Below are positions 7,161 through 15,162 of a stretch of 48,607 nucleotides of DNA, in pieces. The translations under genes and the position numbers were made by a program. This DNA is from Paraburkholderia sp. LEh10 (lineage in GTDB: Bacteria; Pseudomonadota; Gammaproteobacteria; Burkholderiales; Burkholderiaceae). The stretch covers positions 1-48,607 of the forward strand of contig NZ_JAGIPX010000061.1 in the NCBI RefSeq assembly GCF_017814945.1, read 5' to 3'. Numbering within the stretch: the first letter of the stretch is position 1; the number at the start of each line of letters is the position of its first letter. The notes under the pieces are model-generated. The model worked only from the letters and a program-made list of their open reading frames with translations. It was not told the DNA's origin and searched no databases.

Positions 7161-8296
7161 AATCTTCCGCTCAACCGGATTTTGCCGTGATCGGCGGCGG
7201 GCTCTGCGGGCGACTCGTCGCGTGGCAGCTTGCGGGCGATGGGCACCGCGTCGCGCTTTACGAACGGGGCGACGCGGCCGGCTCGCAAGCGGCCGCGTGG
7301 GTCGCGGCAGCGATGCTCGCGCCGCTCGCCGAAGCCGCCAGCGCGGAGCTGCTGATTACGCGGCTCGGCGCGGCGTCGCTGGAAACCTGGCCGACGCTGC
7401 TCGCGCAGTTGCCGGAGCCCGTGTTCTTCCAGCGCAACGGCTCGCTGATCGTGTGGCACCACAGCGATCGAGCCGAAGCGCCGCTGTTCGAGCGCAGGCT
7501 GCGCGCGAACGCACCCGCCGAACTGCTCGACGGCGGGCTGGTGGCGCTCGCGGGCGCGCAGGTCGGCGCGGCCGAACCCGCGCTCGCGGGCCGCTTCACG
7601 CAAGGCTGGCTGCTGCCGCACGAAGGTCAGCTCGACAACCGTCAGGTGCTGACTGCGCTGGCGGCGGGACTGGCGGCGCGCGGCGTCGAGACGCACTGGA
7701 ACACGGCCGTCGACGATCGGGCGTTGCCCGCCGCGCGGATCACGATCGATTGCCGAGGGCTCGGTGCGAAGCCTGTCATGCCGACGCTGCGGGGCATTCG
7801 CGGCGAAGTCGCGCGCGTGCACGCACCCGGCGTCGGTCTGACGCGCCCCGTGCGTCTGCTGCATCCGCGCTATCCGCTGTATATCGCGCCGAAGCAGGAC
7901 GACCTGTATGTGATCGGTGCAACGGAGGTGGAGGGCGAGGACATGTCGCCCGTCAGCGTGCGCTCGGCGCTCGAATTGCTGAGCGCGGCGTTTTCGGTGC
8001 ATCCGGGTTTCGGCGAGGCGCGCATTCTCGAACTGAATTCGCAATGCCGGCCGACGCTGCCGGACCATCGCCCCGTGCTGTTGTGGGACGGCGCCAGTAC
8101 GCTGCGCGTGAACGGACTGTACCGGCACGGCTACATGATCGCGCCGGAAGTCGCGGGCGAAGCGGCGCGGTTCTCGGCGGCGCTGCTGGATGGGCGCGTC
8201 GCCGATGCCGATGCGTTCGCCGAATGGCAGCGCAACGCGCGCTGGAGCGAACTCTTCCAGCTCGACCGCGAGCGGTCCGCAACACTCAACGTTTGA
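7157..8296 (+). CDS. thiO: Glycine oxidase ThiO
   Basis: A 379-residue FAD-dependent oxidase of the DAO family. The FAD-binding GGGLCG is at residues 13-18 and the AAWVAAAMLAP block near 45-58 is typical of ThiO. It oxidises glycine to the dehydroglycine used with ThiG and thiocarboxylated ThiS to build the thiazole ring in aerobic bacteria that lack ThiH. The frame is open far upstream into the riboswitch, but homology begins at the ATG at 7157, with GGGGAG eight nt upstream. It is the first definite gene of thiO-thiS-thiG-thiE behind a TPP riboswitch, with thiS following after 10 nt. Confidence 0.92.
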   Translation: MKSSAQPDFAVIGGGLCGRLVAWQLAGDGHRVALYERGDAAGSQAAAWVAAAMLAPLAEAASAELLITRLGAASLETWPTLLAQLPEPVFFQRNGSLIVWHHSDRAEAPLFERRLRANAPAELLDGGLVALAGAQVGAAEPALAGRFTQGWLLPHEGQLDNRQVLTALAAGLAARGVETHWNTAVDDRALPAARITIDCRGLGAKPVMPTLRGIRGEVARVHAPGVGLTRPVRLLHPRYPLYIAPKQDDLYVIGATEVEGEDMSPVSVRSALELLSAAFSVHPGFGEARILELNSQCRPTLPDHRPVLLWDGASTLRVNGLYRHGYMIAPEVAGEAARFSAALLDGRVADADAFAEWQRNARWSELFQLDRERSATLNV

Positions 8297-8306
8297 ACCA
8301 GAAGAC

Positions 8307-8504
8307 ATGGATATCCAGATCAATCAGAAACCGTTGTCGCTGCCCGAAGGCGCGACCGTCGCCGATGCGCTCAGCGCGTACGGCGCGCGGCCGCCGTTCG
8401 CCGTCGCGCTGAACGGCAATTTCGTCGCGCGCGCGCAGCATGCGGCGCGCGCATTGCAGGCGGGCGACAAGCTCGACGTCGTGCATCCCGTCGCAGGCGG
8501 CTGA
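8307..8504 (+). CDS. thiS: Sulfur carrier protein ThiS
   Basis: A 65-residue ubiquitin-like protein ending in the diagnostic Gly-Gly. The pattern MDIQINQKPLSLPEG at the start, VALNGNFVAR in the middle and DVVHPVAGG at the end fits ThiS. The C-terminal glycine is adenylylated and converted to a thiocarboxylate that donates sulfur to ThiG. The ATG at 8307 follows thiO by 10 nt. The ThiF or MoeB-type activating enzyme is not in this window. Confidence 0.93.
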   Translation: MDIQINQKPLSLPEGATVADALSAYGARPPFAVALNGNFVARAQHAARALQAGDKLDVVHPVAGG

Positions 8505-8551
8505 TCCGCCACGCGACGCCGAGACAAGTGACCTAAGCCAAGGACTCACAC

Positions 8552-9376
8552 ATGAACTCTCACGCGAACGCTCCCGCCGACGCGCTCACGCTCTACGGCG
8601 AGACCTTTCAGAGCCGCGTGCTGCTGGGCACGTCGCGCTATCCGTCGCTGCAGTCGCTGTCGGATTCGATCACGGCGTCGAAGCCCGGCATGGTGACCGT
8701 CGCGCTGCGCCGGCAGATGAGCGAGGGCGGCGCGCAAGCCGGCTTCTTCGATCTGCTCAAGCGCCATCGCGTACCGCTCCTGCCGAACACGGCGGGCTGC
8801 CAGACGGTAGGCGAGGCGGTCACGACCGCGCATATGGCCCGCGAGGTCTTCGATACTGACTGGATCAAGCTCGAACTGATCGGCGACGACTATACGCTGC
8901 AGCCCGACCCCGTTGGGCTGATCGAAGCGGCGGCGCAACTCGTGAAGGACGGCTTCAAGGTGCTGCCGTATTGCACGGAAGACCTCGTGATCGGCCGCCG
9001 TCTGCTCGACGCCGGCTGTGAAGCGCTGATGCCGTGGGGCGCGCCGATCGGCACCGGCAAGGGTGTCGTGAATCCGTACGGTCTGCGCGTGCTGCGCGAG
9101 CGTCTGCCCGACGTGCCGTTGATCGTCGACGCGGGTCTGGGCGTGCCGTCGCATGCGTGCCAGGTGATGGAGTGGGGCTTCGACGGCGTGCTGTTGAACA
9201 CGGCTGTCTCGCAGGCCACACACCCCGAAACGATGGCGCGGGCGTTCGCGATGGGCGTCGAAGCGGGCCGCGAGGCGTATCTGGCTGGCCCGATGGCCGA
9301 ACGTGAAACCGCCCACGCGAGCACGCCCGTTGTCGGCATGCCGTTCTGGCACCAGGATGGGAGCGCCGCGGCATGA
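8552..9376 (+). CDS. thiG: Thiazole synthase ThiG
   Basis: A 274-residue TIM-barrel enzyme that joins deoxyxylulose 5-phosphate, dehydroglycine and ThiS-bound sulfur into the thiazole phosphate. Lys106, in WIKLELIGDD, is the expected Schiff-base lysine. The glycine-rich phosphate-binding segments PWGAPIGTGKG and VDAGLGVPSHA are present. It lies 47 nt after thiS and overlaps thiE by 4 nt (ATGA at 9373-9376), so the two are translationally coupled. Confidence 0.95.
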   Translation: MNSHANAPADALTLYGETFQSRVLLGTSRYPSLQSLSDSITASKPGMVTVALRRQMSEGGAQAGFFDLLKRHRVPLLPNTAGCQTVGEAVTTAHMAREVFDTDWIKLELIGDDYTLQPDPVGLIEAAAQLVKDGFKVLPYCTEDLVIGRRLLDAGCEALMPWGAPIGTGKGVVNPYGLRVLRERLPDVPLIVDAGLGVPSHACQVMEWGFDGVLLNTAVSQATHPETMARAFAMGVEAGREAYLAGPMAERETAHASTPVVGMPFWHQDGSAAA

Positions 9377-10515
9377 CGGACACCCTCAAACTCGCGGGCC
9401 GCGACCTGTTCTGGCCGCCCGCCGACGAACTCATGGAAGCCGCCGAGCGTATCCGCGCCCGGCTGGGAGACTGGCCGCCGACGCATGTGAACTGGCGCAT
9501 CTGCCTGACGGCGCCCGACGATGCGAATGGCGGTGACCTGATCGTCATAGCCGATTCGCCGCGCGCTTTACAGCACGACGGACAGCACGTCGCGCGGATC
9601 GCGCGCTGGCTCACGCAGGGCGCGGGCGTGATCGAAGCGGCGGCGGGCCGTGCGGTGCTGCATCTGGGCGGCGTGCGCTATCAGCTCGAAGGTCATCTTC
9701 CCGAAGACTGGATCGCCGCGCTGGCGGCGTTCCTCGACTGCGGATTCGATCCGCATGACGCGCTGGTGCTCGCGCTCGCCTGGCGCGACGGCGACGAGAC
9801 GAGAGCCGCCGATGCGTGGCCATGCGACCTGTCGCGCTTTCCGCGCATCGCGGGCTTGCCGGATGCGCCCGCGCAACCGTTCGCCGCATGTCCCGATGCA
9901 CTCGGCCTTTACGCGGTGCTGCCGACAGCGGATTGGGTCGAACGCGTGACGGGCTTCGGCGTGAAGACGGTGCAGTTGCGCCGCAAGTCGGCGCAGCCAG
10001 GCGAACTGAAAGAGGAAATCACGCGCTCCGTCGCGGCGGGACGTGAGCACGACGCGCAGGTCTTCATCAACGATCACTGGCAAGCCGCCATCGACGCGTG
10101 CGCGTACGGCGTGCACCTCGGCCAGGAAGACGTGCATACGGCCGATCTGCACGCGCTCGCGGCGGCTGGCTTGCGCCTGGGCCTGTCGACGCACGGTTAC
10201 TATGAGATGTTGACGGCGCTGCATTTCCGTCCGAGCTACATCGCGCTGGGCGCCGTGTTCCCGACGACGACCAAGGTGATGCCGACGGCGCCGCAAGGTC
10301 TGGCGAGGCTCGCGCGCTACGTGAAACTGCTGGATGGGGTCGTGCCGCTCGTCGCGATCGGTGGAATCAGCGGCGAGGTGCTGCCGCAAGTGCTCGCCAC
10401 GGGCGTGAAAAGCGCGGCCGTCGTGCGCGCGGTGACGGAAGCAGCCGATCCCGCCTCCGCCGTAGACGCATTACAGCAGGCGTTTGCGCAACGCAAGATT
10501 CAGAAAAGTTTATAA
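9373..10515 (+). CDS. thiE: Thiamine-phosphate synthase ThiE with long N-terminal domain
   Basis: A 380-residue protein. Residues from about 178 on form a ThiE TIM barrel: VKTVQLRRK (198-206), FINDHWQAAID, GVHLGQED and the GAVFPTTTK diphosphate loop. It couples HMP pyrophosphate with thiazole phosphate to give thiamine phosphate. ThiE alone is usually 200-220 residues; the first ~175 residues are an extra domain. Part of that domain (about 78-135, including CGFDPHDALVLALAW) is vaguely like the C-terminal half of ThiD, but no kinase motif is visible and I do not assign a function. This is the last gene of the thi operon. Confidence 0.9.
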   Translation: MTDTLKLAGRDLFWPPADELMEAAERIRARLGDWPPTHVNWRICLTAPDDANGGDLIVIADSPRALQHDGQHVARIARWLTQGAGVIEAAAGRAVLHLGGVRYQLEGHLPEDWIAALAAFLDCGFDPHDALVLALAWRDGDETRAADAWPCDLSRFPRIAGLPDAPAQPFAACPDALGLYAVLPTADWVERVTGFGVKTVQLRRKSAQPGELKEEITRSVAAGREHDAQVFINDHWQAAIDACAYGVHLGQEDVHTADLHALAAAGLRLGLSTHGYYEMLTALHFRPSYIALGAVFPTTTKVMPTAPQGLARLARYVKLLDGVVPLVAIGGISGEVLPQVLATGVKSAAVVRAVTEAADPASAVDALQQAFAQRKIQKSL

Positions 10516-10599
10516 AAGTTAAATCGTTAGCGTCGTCAAGGCAGGGTTTGCACGAAGGCCCTATAATTCGGCCTTCCGTGTAAAAGAACTGTCAGTTTC

Positions 10600-11424
10600 G
10601 TGCCATCCTCTTCTGAGACCCTCCTTGAGCTGCGCGACGTCGACTTCGGCTATGGCGACGAGCGCCTTGTCCTGTCGAATCTGAATCTGCGCTTCAAACG
10701 CGGCCAGGTGGTCGCGGTGATGGGCGGCTCAGGGTGCGGGAAGACCACCGTGCTGCGGCTGATCGGCGGCCTCGTGCGCGCAAATCGCGGGCAGGTGCTG
10801 TTCCACGGACAGGACATCGGCGCACAGACGCGCGAGGGCCTGTACGCATTGCGCCGCAAGATGGGCATGCTGTTCCAGTTCGGCGCGCTCTTCACCGACA
10901 TGTCGGTGTTCGAGAACGTCGCCTTCGCGCTGCGCGAGCATACCGATCTCCCTGAGGAACTGATCCGCGATCTCGTGCTGATGAAGCTCAACGCGGTCGG
11001 CCTGCGCGGCGCGCGCGATCTCGCGCCGTCGCAGATCTCTGGCGGCATGGCGCGGCGCGTGGCGCTGGCCCGCGCGATTGCGCTCGACCCCGAACTGATG
11101 ATGTACGACGAGCCCTTCGCCGGTCTCGACCCGATCTCGCTCGGCATCACCGCGAACCTGATCCGCGCGCTCAACCAGGCGCTCGGCGCCACGTCGATTC
11201 TGGTGACGCATGACGTGCCCGAATCGTTCGCGATCGCCGACTACGTCTACTTTCTCGCAAACGGCGGCGTGCTCGCCGAAGGCACGCCCGCCGAGCTGCG
11301 CGCATCGGCCGATCCGACCGTGCGCCAGTTCATCGACGGCACGCCCGACGGCCCGTTCAAATTTCACTATCCGAGCAGCACGCCGCTTGCGGCGGACTTC
11401 GGCATCGGCGGAGGTCGCGCATGA
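10600..11424 (+). CDS. mlaF: Phospholipid transport ATPase MlaF
   Basis: A 274-residue ABC ATPase with Walker A GGSGCGKTT (42-50), signature ISGGM (146-150) and Walker B LMMYDEP (166-172). Together with MlaE, MlaD and MlaB it forms the inner-membrane complex that moves phospholipids between the inner membrane and periplasmic MlaC to keep the outer membrane asymmetric. The start is GTG; no in-frame ATG lies before the first strand and the ribosome site is weak. A TATAAT at 10562-10567 is a likely -10 box, but I see no good -35 at the right distance. It overlaps mlaE by 4 nt. Confidence 0.93.
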   Translation: MPSSSETLLELRDVDFGYGDERLVLSNLNLRFKRGQVVAVMGGSGCGKTTVLRLIGGLVRANRGQVLFHGQDIGAQTREGLYALRRKMGMLFQFGALFTDMSVFENVAFALREHTDLPEELIRDLVLMKLNAVGLRGARDLAPSQISGGMARRVALARAIALDPELMMYDEPFAGLDPISLGITANLIRALNQALGATSILVTHDVPESFAIADYVYFLANGGVLAEGTPAELRASADPTVRQFIDGTPDGPFKFHYPSSTPLAADFGIGGGRA

Positions 11425-12188
11425 TCAGCAGCATCGGCCGTTTCGTCATTTGCGGGCTCGGACAGACGGGTTACGCGACGCGCATGTTCGTGCGCCTCGT
11501 CCTTGAATTTTTTCCGCTGCTGCGCCGTCCGCGTCTTGTCACGAAGCAGATCCACTTCGTCGGTAACTATTCGCTGGTGATCATCGCGGTGTCGGGGCTG
11601 TTCGTCGGCTTCGTGCTGGGTCTGCAGGGCTATTACACGCTCAATCGCTACGGCTCCGAACAGGCGCTCGGCCTGCTCGTCGCGCTGTCGCTCGTGCGCG
11701 AGCTGGGGCCCGTCGTGACGGCGCTGCTGTTCGCCGGGCGCGCGGGCACGTCGCTCACGGCCGAGATCGGCCTGATGAAGGCGGGCGAGCAACTGACCGC
11801 CATGGAAATGATGGCCGTCGATCCGCTGAAAGTGGTCGTCGCGCCGCGCATGTGGGCGGGCATCGTTTCGATGCCGATTCTCGCCGCGATTTTCAGTGCG
11901 GTCGGTGTGATCGGCGGCTATGTCGTGGGCGTGCTGATGATCGGCGTCGATGCGGGCGCGTTCTGGTCGCAGATGCAGGGCGGCGTCGACGCGTATCGCG
12001 ATGTCGGCAACGGCGTGATCAAGAGTATCGTGTTCGGCTTCGCGGTGACGTTCATCGCGCTCTACCAGGGCTACGAAGCGAAGCCCACGCCGGAAGGCGT
12101 GTCGCGCGCGACGACGAAAACCGTCGTCTATGCATCGCTCGCGGTACTCGGTCTCGATTTCCTGCTGACCGCGCTGATGTTCAGCTAA
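11421..12188 (+). CDS. mlaE: Phospholipid transport permease MlaE
   Basis: A 255-residue integral membrane protein of the MlaE/YrbE family. It shows the family core LVRELGPVVTALLFAGRAG (residues ~92-110) and EQLTAMEMMAVDPL, followed by several hydrophobic helices. It is the transmembrane subunit of the MlaFEDB complex, receiving MlaF on the cytoplasmic side and the MlaD hexamer in the periplasm. The ATG overlaps the mlaF stop codon. Confidence 0.94.
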   Translation: MISSIGRFVICGLGQTGYATRMFVRLVLEFFPLLRRPRLVTKQIHFVGNYSLVIIAVSGLFVGFVLGLQGYYTLNRYGSEQALGLLVALSLVRELGPVVTALLFAGRAGTSLTAEIGLMKAGEQLTAMEMMAVDPLKVVVAPRMWAGIVSMPILAAIFSAVGVIGGYVVGVLMIGVDAGAFWSQMQGGVDAYRDVGNGVIKSIVFGFAVTFIALYQGYEAKPTPEGVSRATTKTVVYASLAVLGLDFLLTALMFS

Positions 12189-12291
12189 GCGGTATTACGA
12201 CTTGCGCGGAGTGGTCCGCGGCGCGGCGCGCGAAGACGAGCAGCGCCGCCCGGATGTCACGCCGCAGCGACAGATTCTCTTTGGGATGACG

Positions 12292-12834
12292 ATGAAAAAA
12301 ACTGCTCTCGATTTCTGGGTCGGTCTGTTCGTGGTGCTGGGGTTCATTGCGCTGCTGTTTCTCGCGCTGAAGGCCGGCAACATGAGCTCGCTGTCGTTTC
12401 AGGCGACGTATCCCGTCAAGCTGAAATTCGATAATATCGGCGGCCTCAAGGTGCGCGCGCCCGTCAAGAGCGCGGGCGTGACGGTGGGCCGCGTGGCGTC
12501 GATCGGCTTCGACAGCAATTCGTATCAGGCGCTCGTGACGCTCGATCTCGACAAGCAGTATCAGTTTCCGAAGGACACGTCCGCGAAGATCCTGACGTCG
12601 GGTCTGCTGGGCGAGCAATACATCGGCCTCGAACCGGGTGGCGACACCGAAATGCTAAAGGCCGGCGACACGATTTCGATGACCCAGTCGGCCATCGTCC
12701 TCGAGAATCTGATCGGACAGTTTTTGTATAGCAAGGCAGCGGATGCGGGTGGGGCCAAGCCGGGCGGGTCCGCGGGCGCGGCGCCCGCGCCGGCAGCGCC
12801 GGCTGCCGCTGCGTCTGGCGCATCCGGTCAATAA
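12292..12834 (+). CDS. mlaD: MCE-domain lipid transport protein MlaD
   Basis: A 180-residue protein with one N-terminal membrane helix (about residues 8-28) and a single MCE domain (around 38-118, including GGLKVRAPVKSAGVTVGRV). MlaD forms a periplasmic hexameric ring on MlaE through which phospholipids pass. The C-terminal ~35 residues are an Ala/Pro/Gly-rich low-complexity tail. The ATG at 12292 is preferred over the one at 12286 because GGGA is then better spaced; the frame extends further upstream without homology. Confidence 0.92.
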   Translation: MKKTALDFWVGLFVVLGFIALLFLALKAGNMSSLSFQATYPVKLKFDNIGGLKVRAPVKSAGVTVGRVASIGFDSNSYQALVTLDLDKQYQFPKDTSAKILTSGLLGEQYIGLEPGGDTEMLKAGDTISMTQSAIVLENLIGQFLYSKAADAGGAKPGGSAGAAPAPAAPAAAASGASGQ

Positions 12835-12846
12835 GGAGAACAACAA

Positions 12847-13797
12847 ATGAAGACGACGCGCCTACGTGTCGCGGCGCTCGCGCTGGCGGCGGCAACGCTC
12901 GCCGGCTGTGCAACCGTTCAGAACCCCACGAAGGAAGATCCGCTCGAAGGCTTCAACCGCACGATCTTCACGTTCAACGACACGGTTGACAAATACGCCG
13001 TGAAACCCGTCGCGAAGGGCTACGTGTTCGTCACGCCGCAACCGGTTCGCGACAGCGTGACGAACTTCTTCTCGAATATCGGGGACGTGTACATCGCAGC
13101 GAACAACCTGCTGCAACTGAAGATCGCCGATGGCGTGTCGGACATCATGCGTATCGTGATCAACACGATCTTCGGTGTCGGCGGCCTGTTCGATGTCGCG
13201 ACGATCGCGAAGCTGCCGAAGCACGACAACGACTTCGGCTTGACGCTCGGCCACTATGGCGTGCCGGCGGGGCCGTATCTCGTGCTGCCGCTGTTCGGGC
13301 CGAGCACGGTGCGTGACGGCGTGGGCATCGTGGGCAACTACTTCATCAATCCGCTGACGTATGTGAAGCCGGATAGCGTGAGCTGGGCGCTCTACGGCCT
13401 GAACCTGATCAACACGCGCGCGAACCTGCTGAACGCGAGCGACGTGCTCGAAGGCGCGGCGCTCGACAAGTACTCGTTCGTGCGCAACGCCTATCTGCAG
13501 CGTCGCCGTTATCTGCTGTCGGACGGCAGTGCGTCGACGGGTCTGCCGGACTACGGCAGCGAAGCGCCGCTGCCAAAATATGAGGATGTCGACGGCGGCG
13601 CGGCGGCAACGCCCGCACCCGTGCCGGGTGGCGCCGCGCCCGCCACGCCGGCGCCCGCATCGGCGCCGGAACCGGCTTCTGGCGCGACACCGGGCGCTGC
13701 CGAGCCCGCCTCCAGCACACCAGCGCCGCCGACGGTCCCGGCGGGCCAGATCGTGCCGCCCGCGCACTTCGGCTACCCGTCGCTGAAGCTGCGATAA
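12847..13797 (+). CDS. mlaA: Outer-membrane lipoprotein MlaA (VacJ)
   Basis: A 316-residue lipoprotein with a signal peptide and lipobox LAGC (Cys21). The body has the VacJ signatures DPLEGFNRTIFTFND, DFGLTLGHYGVP and GPYLVLPLFGPS. MlaA removes mislocalised phospholipids from the outer leaflet of the outer membrane and hands them to MlaC. After about residue 245 it has a Pro/Ala-rich tail, longer than in E. coli, ending before a short VPPAHFGYPSLKLR. AAGGAG 12 nt before the ATG supports the start. Its place inside the mla operon, between mlaD and mlaC, differs from E. coli where it is unlinked. Confidence 0.93.
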   Translation: MKTTRLRVAALALAAATLAGCATVQNPTKEDPLEGFNRTIFTFNDTVDKYAVKPVAKGYVFVTPQPVRDSVTNFFSNIGDVYIAANNLLQLKIADGVSDIMRIVINTIFGVGGLFDVATIAKLPKHDNDFGLTLGHYGVPAGPYLVLPLFGPSTVRDGVGIVGNYFINPLTYVKPDSVSWALYGLNLINTRANLLNASDVLEGAALDKYSFVRNAYLQRRRYLLSDGSASTGLPDYGSEAPLPKYEDVDGGAAATPAPVPGGAAPATPAPASAPEPASGATPGAAEPASSTPAPPTVPAGQIVPPAHFGYPSLKLR

Positions 13798-13808
13798 GGA
13801 ATGCCAGT

Positions 13809-13858
13809 TGCGAGAGTTGTCTATCCGTCTGCCGTAACACTCGGATACGACTCTCGCA
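13809..13858 (+). promoter_or_regulatory. Long hairpin between mlaA and mlaC
   Basis: Positions 13809-13827 pair with 13842-13858 to give a 17-bp stem containing one wobble and a 2-nt bulge, with a 14-nt loop. It begins 11 nt after the mlaA stop codon. No T tract follows (the next bases are GTTTGGG), so it is more likely a transcript-stability, processing or partial-attenuation element than a full terminator. Confidence 0.6.
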
Positions 13859-13937
13859 GTTTGGGCGTGGATTGCGGCTGAACTGGCGTGATATTGTCGC
13901 CTCCAACGCTAAGCTTATTTTTTTTGCAGGACTGGAA

Positions 13938-14570
13938 ATGAAAAAATTCTTCTTCTACATCCCGTTTTTTGCAGCGCTGTTTGCGTTCGGTAGCGTGGCG
14001 TCCGCGCAAACCGTGGATTCCAGCAACCCGGACGCGTTAGTCAAGACGGTCACACAGCAGGTGATCGACGCCGTGCGTGCCGACAAGACGATCCAGAGCG
14101 GCAATATCTCGGCCGTCACGAAGCTGGTGAACGAAAAAATTCTGCCGTACACGGACTTCCGCCGCACGACGCAACTGGCGATGGGCCGCAACTGGCGCAC
14201 CGCGACGCCTGAGCAGCAGGACGCCGTCGTCGAGCAGTTCAAGACGCTGCTGATCCGCACGTATTCGGGCGCGCTGGCCCAGGTGAAGGACCAGCAGATC
14301 CAGTACAAGCCGTTCCGCGCAAACCCCGACGACACCGACGTGGTCGTGCGCTCGGTCGTGATGAACAACGGCTCGCCCGTCGAACTCGACTATCGCCTGT
14401 ACAAGACGCCGCAAGGCTGGCGCGTGTATGACCTGAACGTGCTCGGCGCATGGCTGATCCAGGCGTACCAGCAGCAGTTCAACGAGCAGATCCAGAAGAG
14501 CGGCGTCGATGGCCTGATCCAGTTCCTCACGGCGCGCAACCAGCAACTCGCAAGCGGCAAACAGTCGTGA
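13938..14570 (+). CDS. mlaC: Periplasmic phospholipid carrier MlaC
   Basis: A 210-residue protein with a signal peptide of about 24 residues ending ASA-Q. The mature part has the MlaC/Ttg2 landmarks LPYTDFRRTTQLAMGRNWR, QFKTLLIRTYSGAL and WRVYDLNVLG. It ferries phospholipid across the periplasm between MlaA at the outer membrane and MlaFEDB at the inner membrane. A longer TTG-started frame exists upstream, but the ATG at 13938 begins a perfect signal peptide. Its stop codon overlaps the mlaB GTG by two bases. Confidence 0.92.
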   Translation: MKKFFFYIPFFAALFAFGSVASAQTVDSSNPDALVKTVTQQVIDAVRADKTIQSGNISAVTKLVNEKILPYTDFRRTTQLAMGRNWRTATPEQQDAVVEQFKTLLIRTYSGALAQVKDQQIQYKPFRANPDDTDVVVRSVVMNNGSPVELDYRLYKTPQGWRVYDLNVLGAWLIQAYQQQFNEQIQKSGVDGLIQFLTARNQQLASGKQS

Positions 14571-14872
14571 ACAATCTTGCAAGCGCGCCGGTGAGCACGT
14601 CGGCCAATACGTTCGAAACGGGCGCCACGCTGACCCACGAGAGCGCAAAAGCCGCGCTCGCGGCGGGGCTTGCGCGCATCGGCGGCGGGGCGACGGCCGT
14701 CGATTGCGCGCCGCTCACGCAGTTCGATTCGTCGGCGCTCGCCGTGCTGCTCGCTTGGCAGCGCGCGGCGAGCGCACGCGGCACGCCGCTTGTCATCGTC
14801 AACCTCCCTGCGGGACTGTCCAGTCTCGCGCAAGCGTACGGCGTCGACTCCCTCATTTCGATCCGACATTGA
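14567..14872 (+). CDS. mlaB: STAS-domain subunit MlaB
   Basis: A 101-residue STAS-domain protein. The central VDCAPLTQFDSSALAVLLAW follows the STAS pattern, with the DSSAL loop where anti-sigma antagonists have their conserved Ser. MlaB binds MlaF in the cytoplasm and is required for its stability and ATPase activity. The start is GTG at 14567, overlapping the mlaC TGA (GTGA), so translation is coupled; a longer frame upstream runs inside mlaC and is not homologous. Confidence 0.86.
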   Translation: MNNLASAPVSTSANTFETGATLTHESAKAALAAGLARIGGGATAVDCAPLTQFDSSALAVLLAWQRAASARGTPLVIVNLPAGLSSLAQAYGVDSLISIRH

Positions 14873-15162
14873 CGCTCATCCGATGGTGATGCGTCCTTGA
14901 GCTCTGCGGCGCGTCCAACCGCGCGCAATGGCTCGGGCTCTCTCAAGGCAAGTCGGGCGGTTTCGACTTTTGCCCTATAATCAAACGTTTTTTGGCGCCT
15001 GGCTGTTTCGGTCTGTACCCCGGAAACGGCTGCAGTAGCGGGCGGAGCCGTCGCGAGAGCGGCGTTTCGCGCCGGGCCCCAATTTCCGCTTTCCTTTCTT
15101 CAAGTTTTGCGCCCCTTGCCGGGCGACCTATCAGGCGCTGTCCACCTCGACGGCGCACAGTC

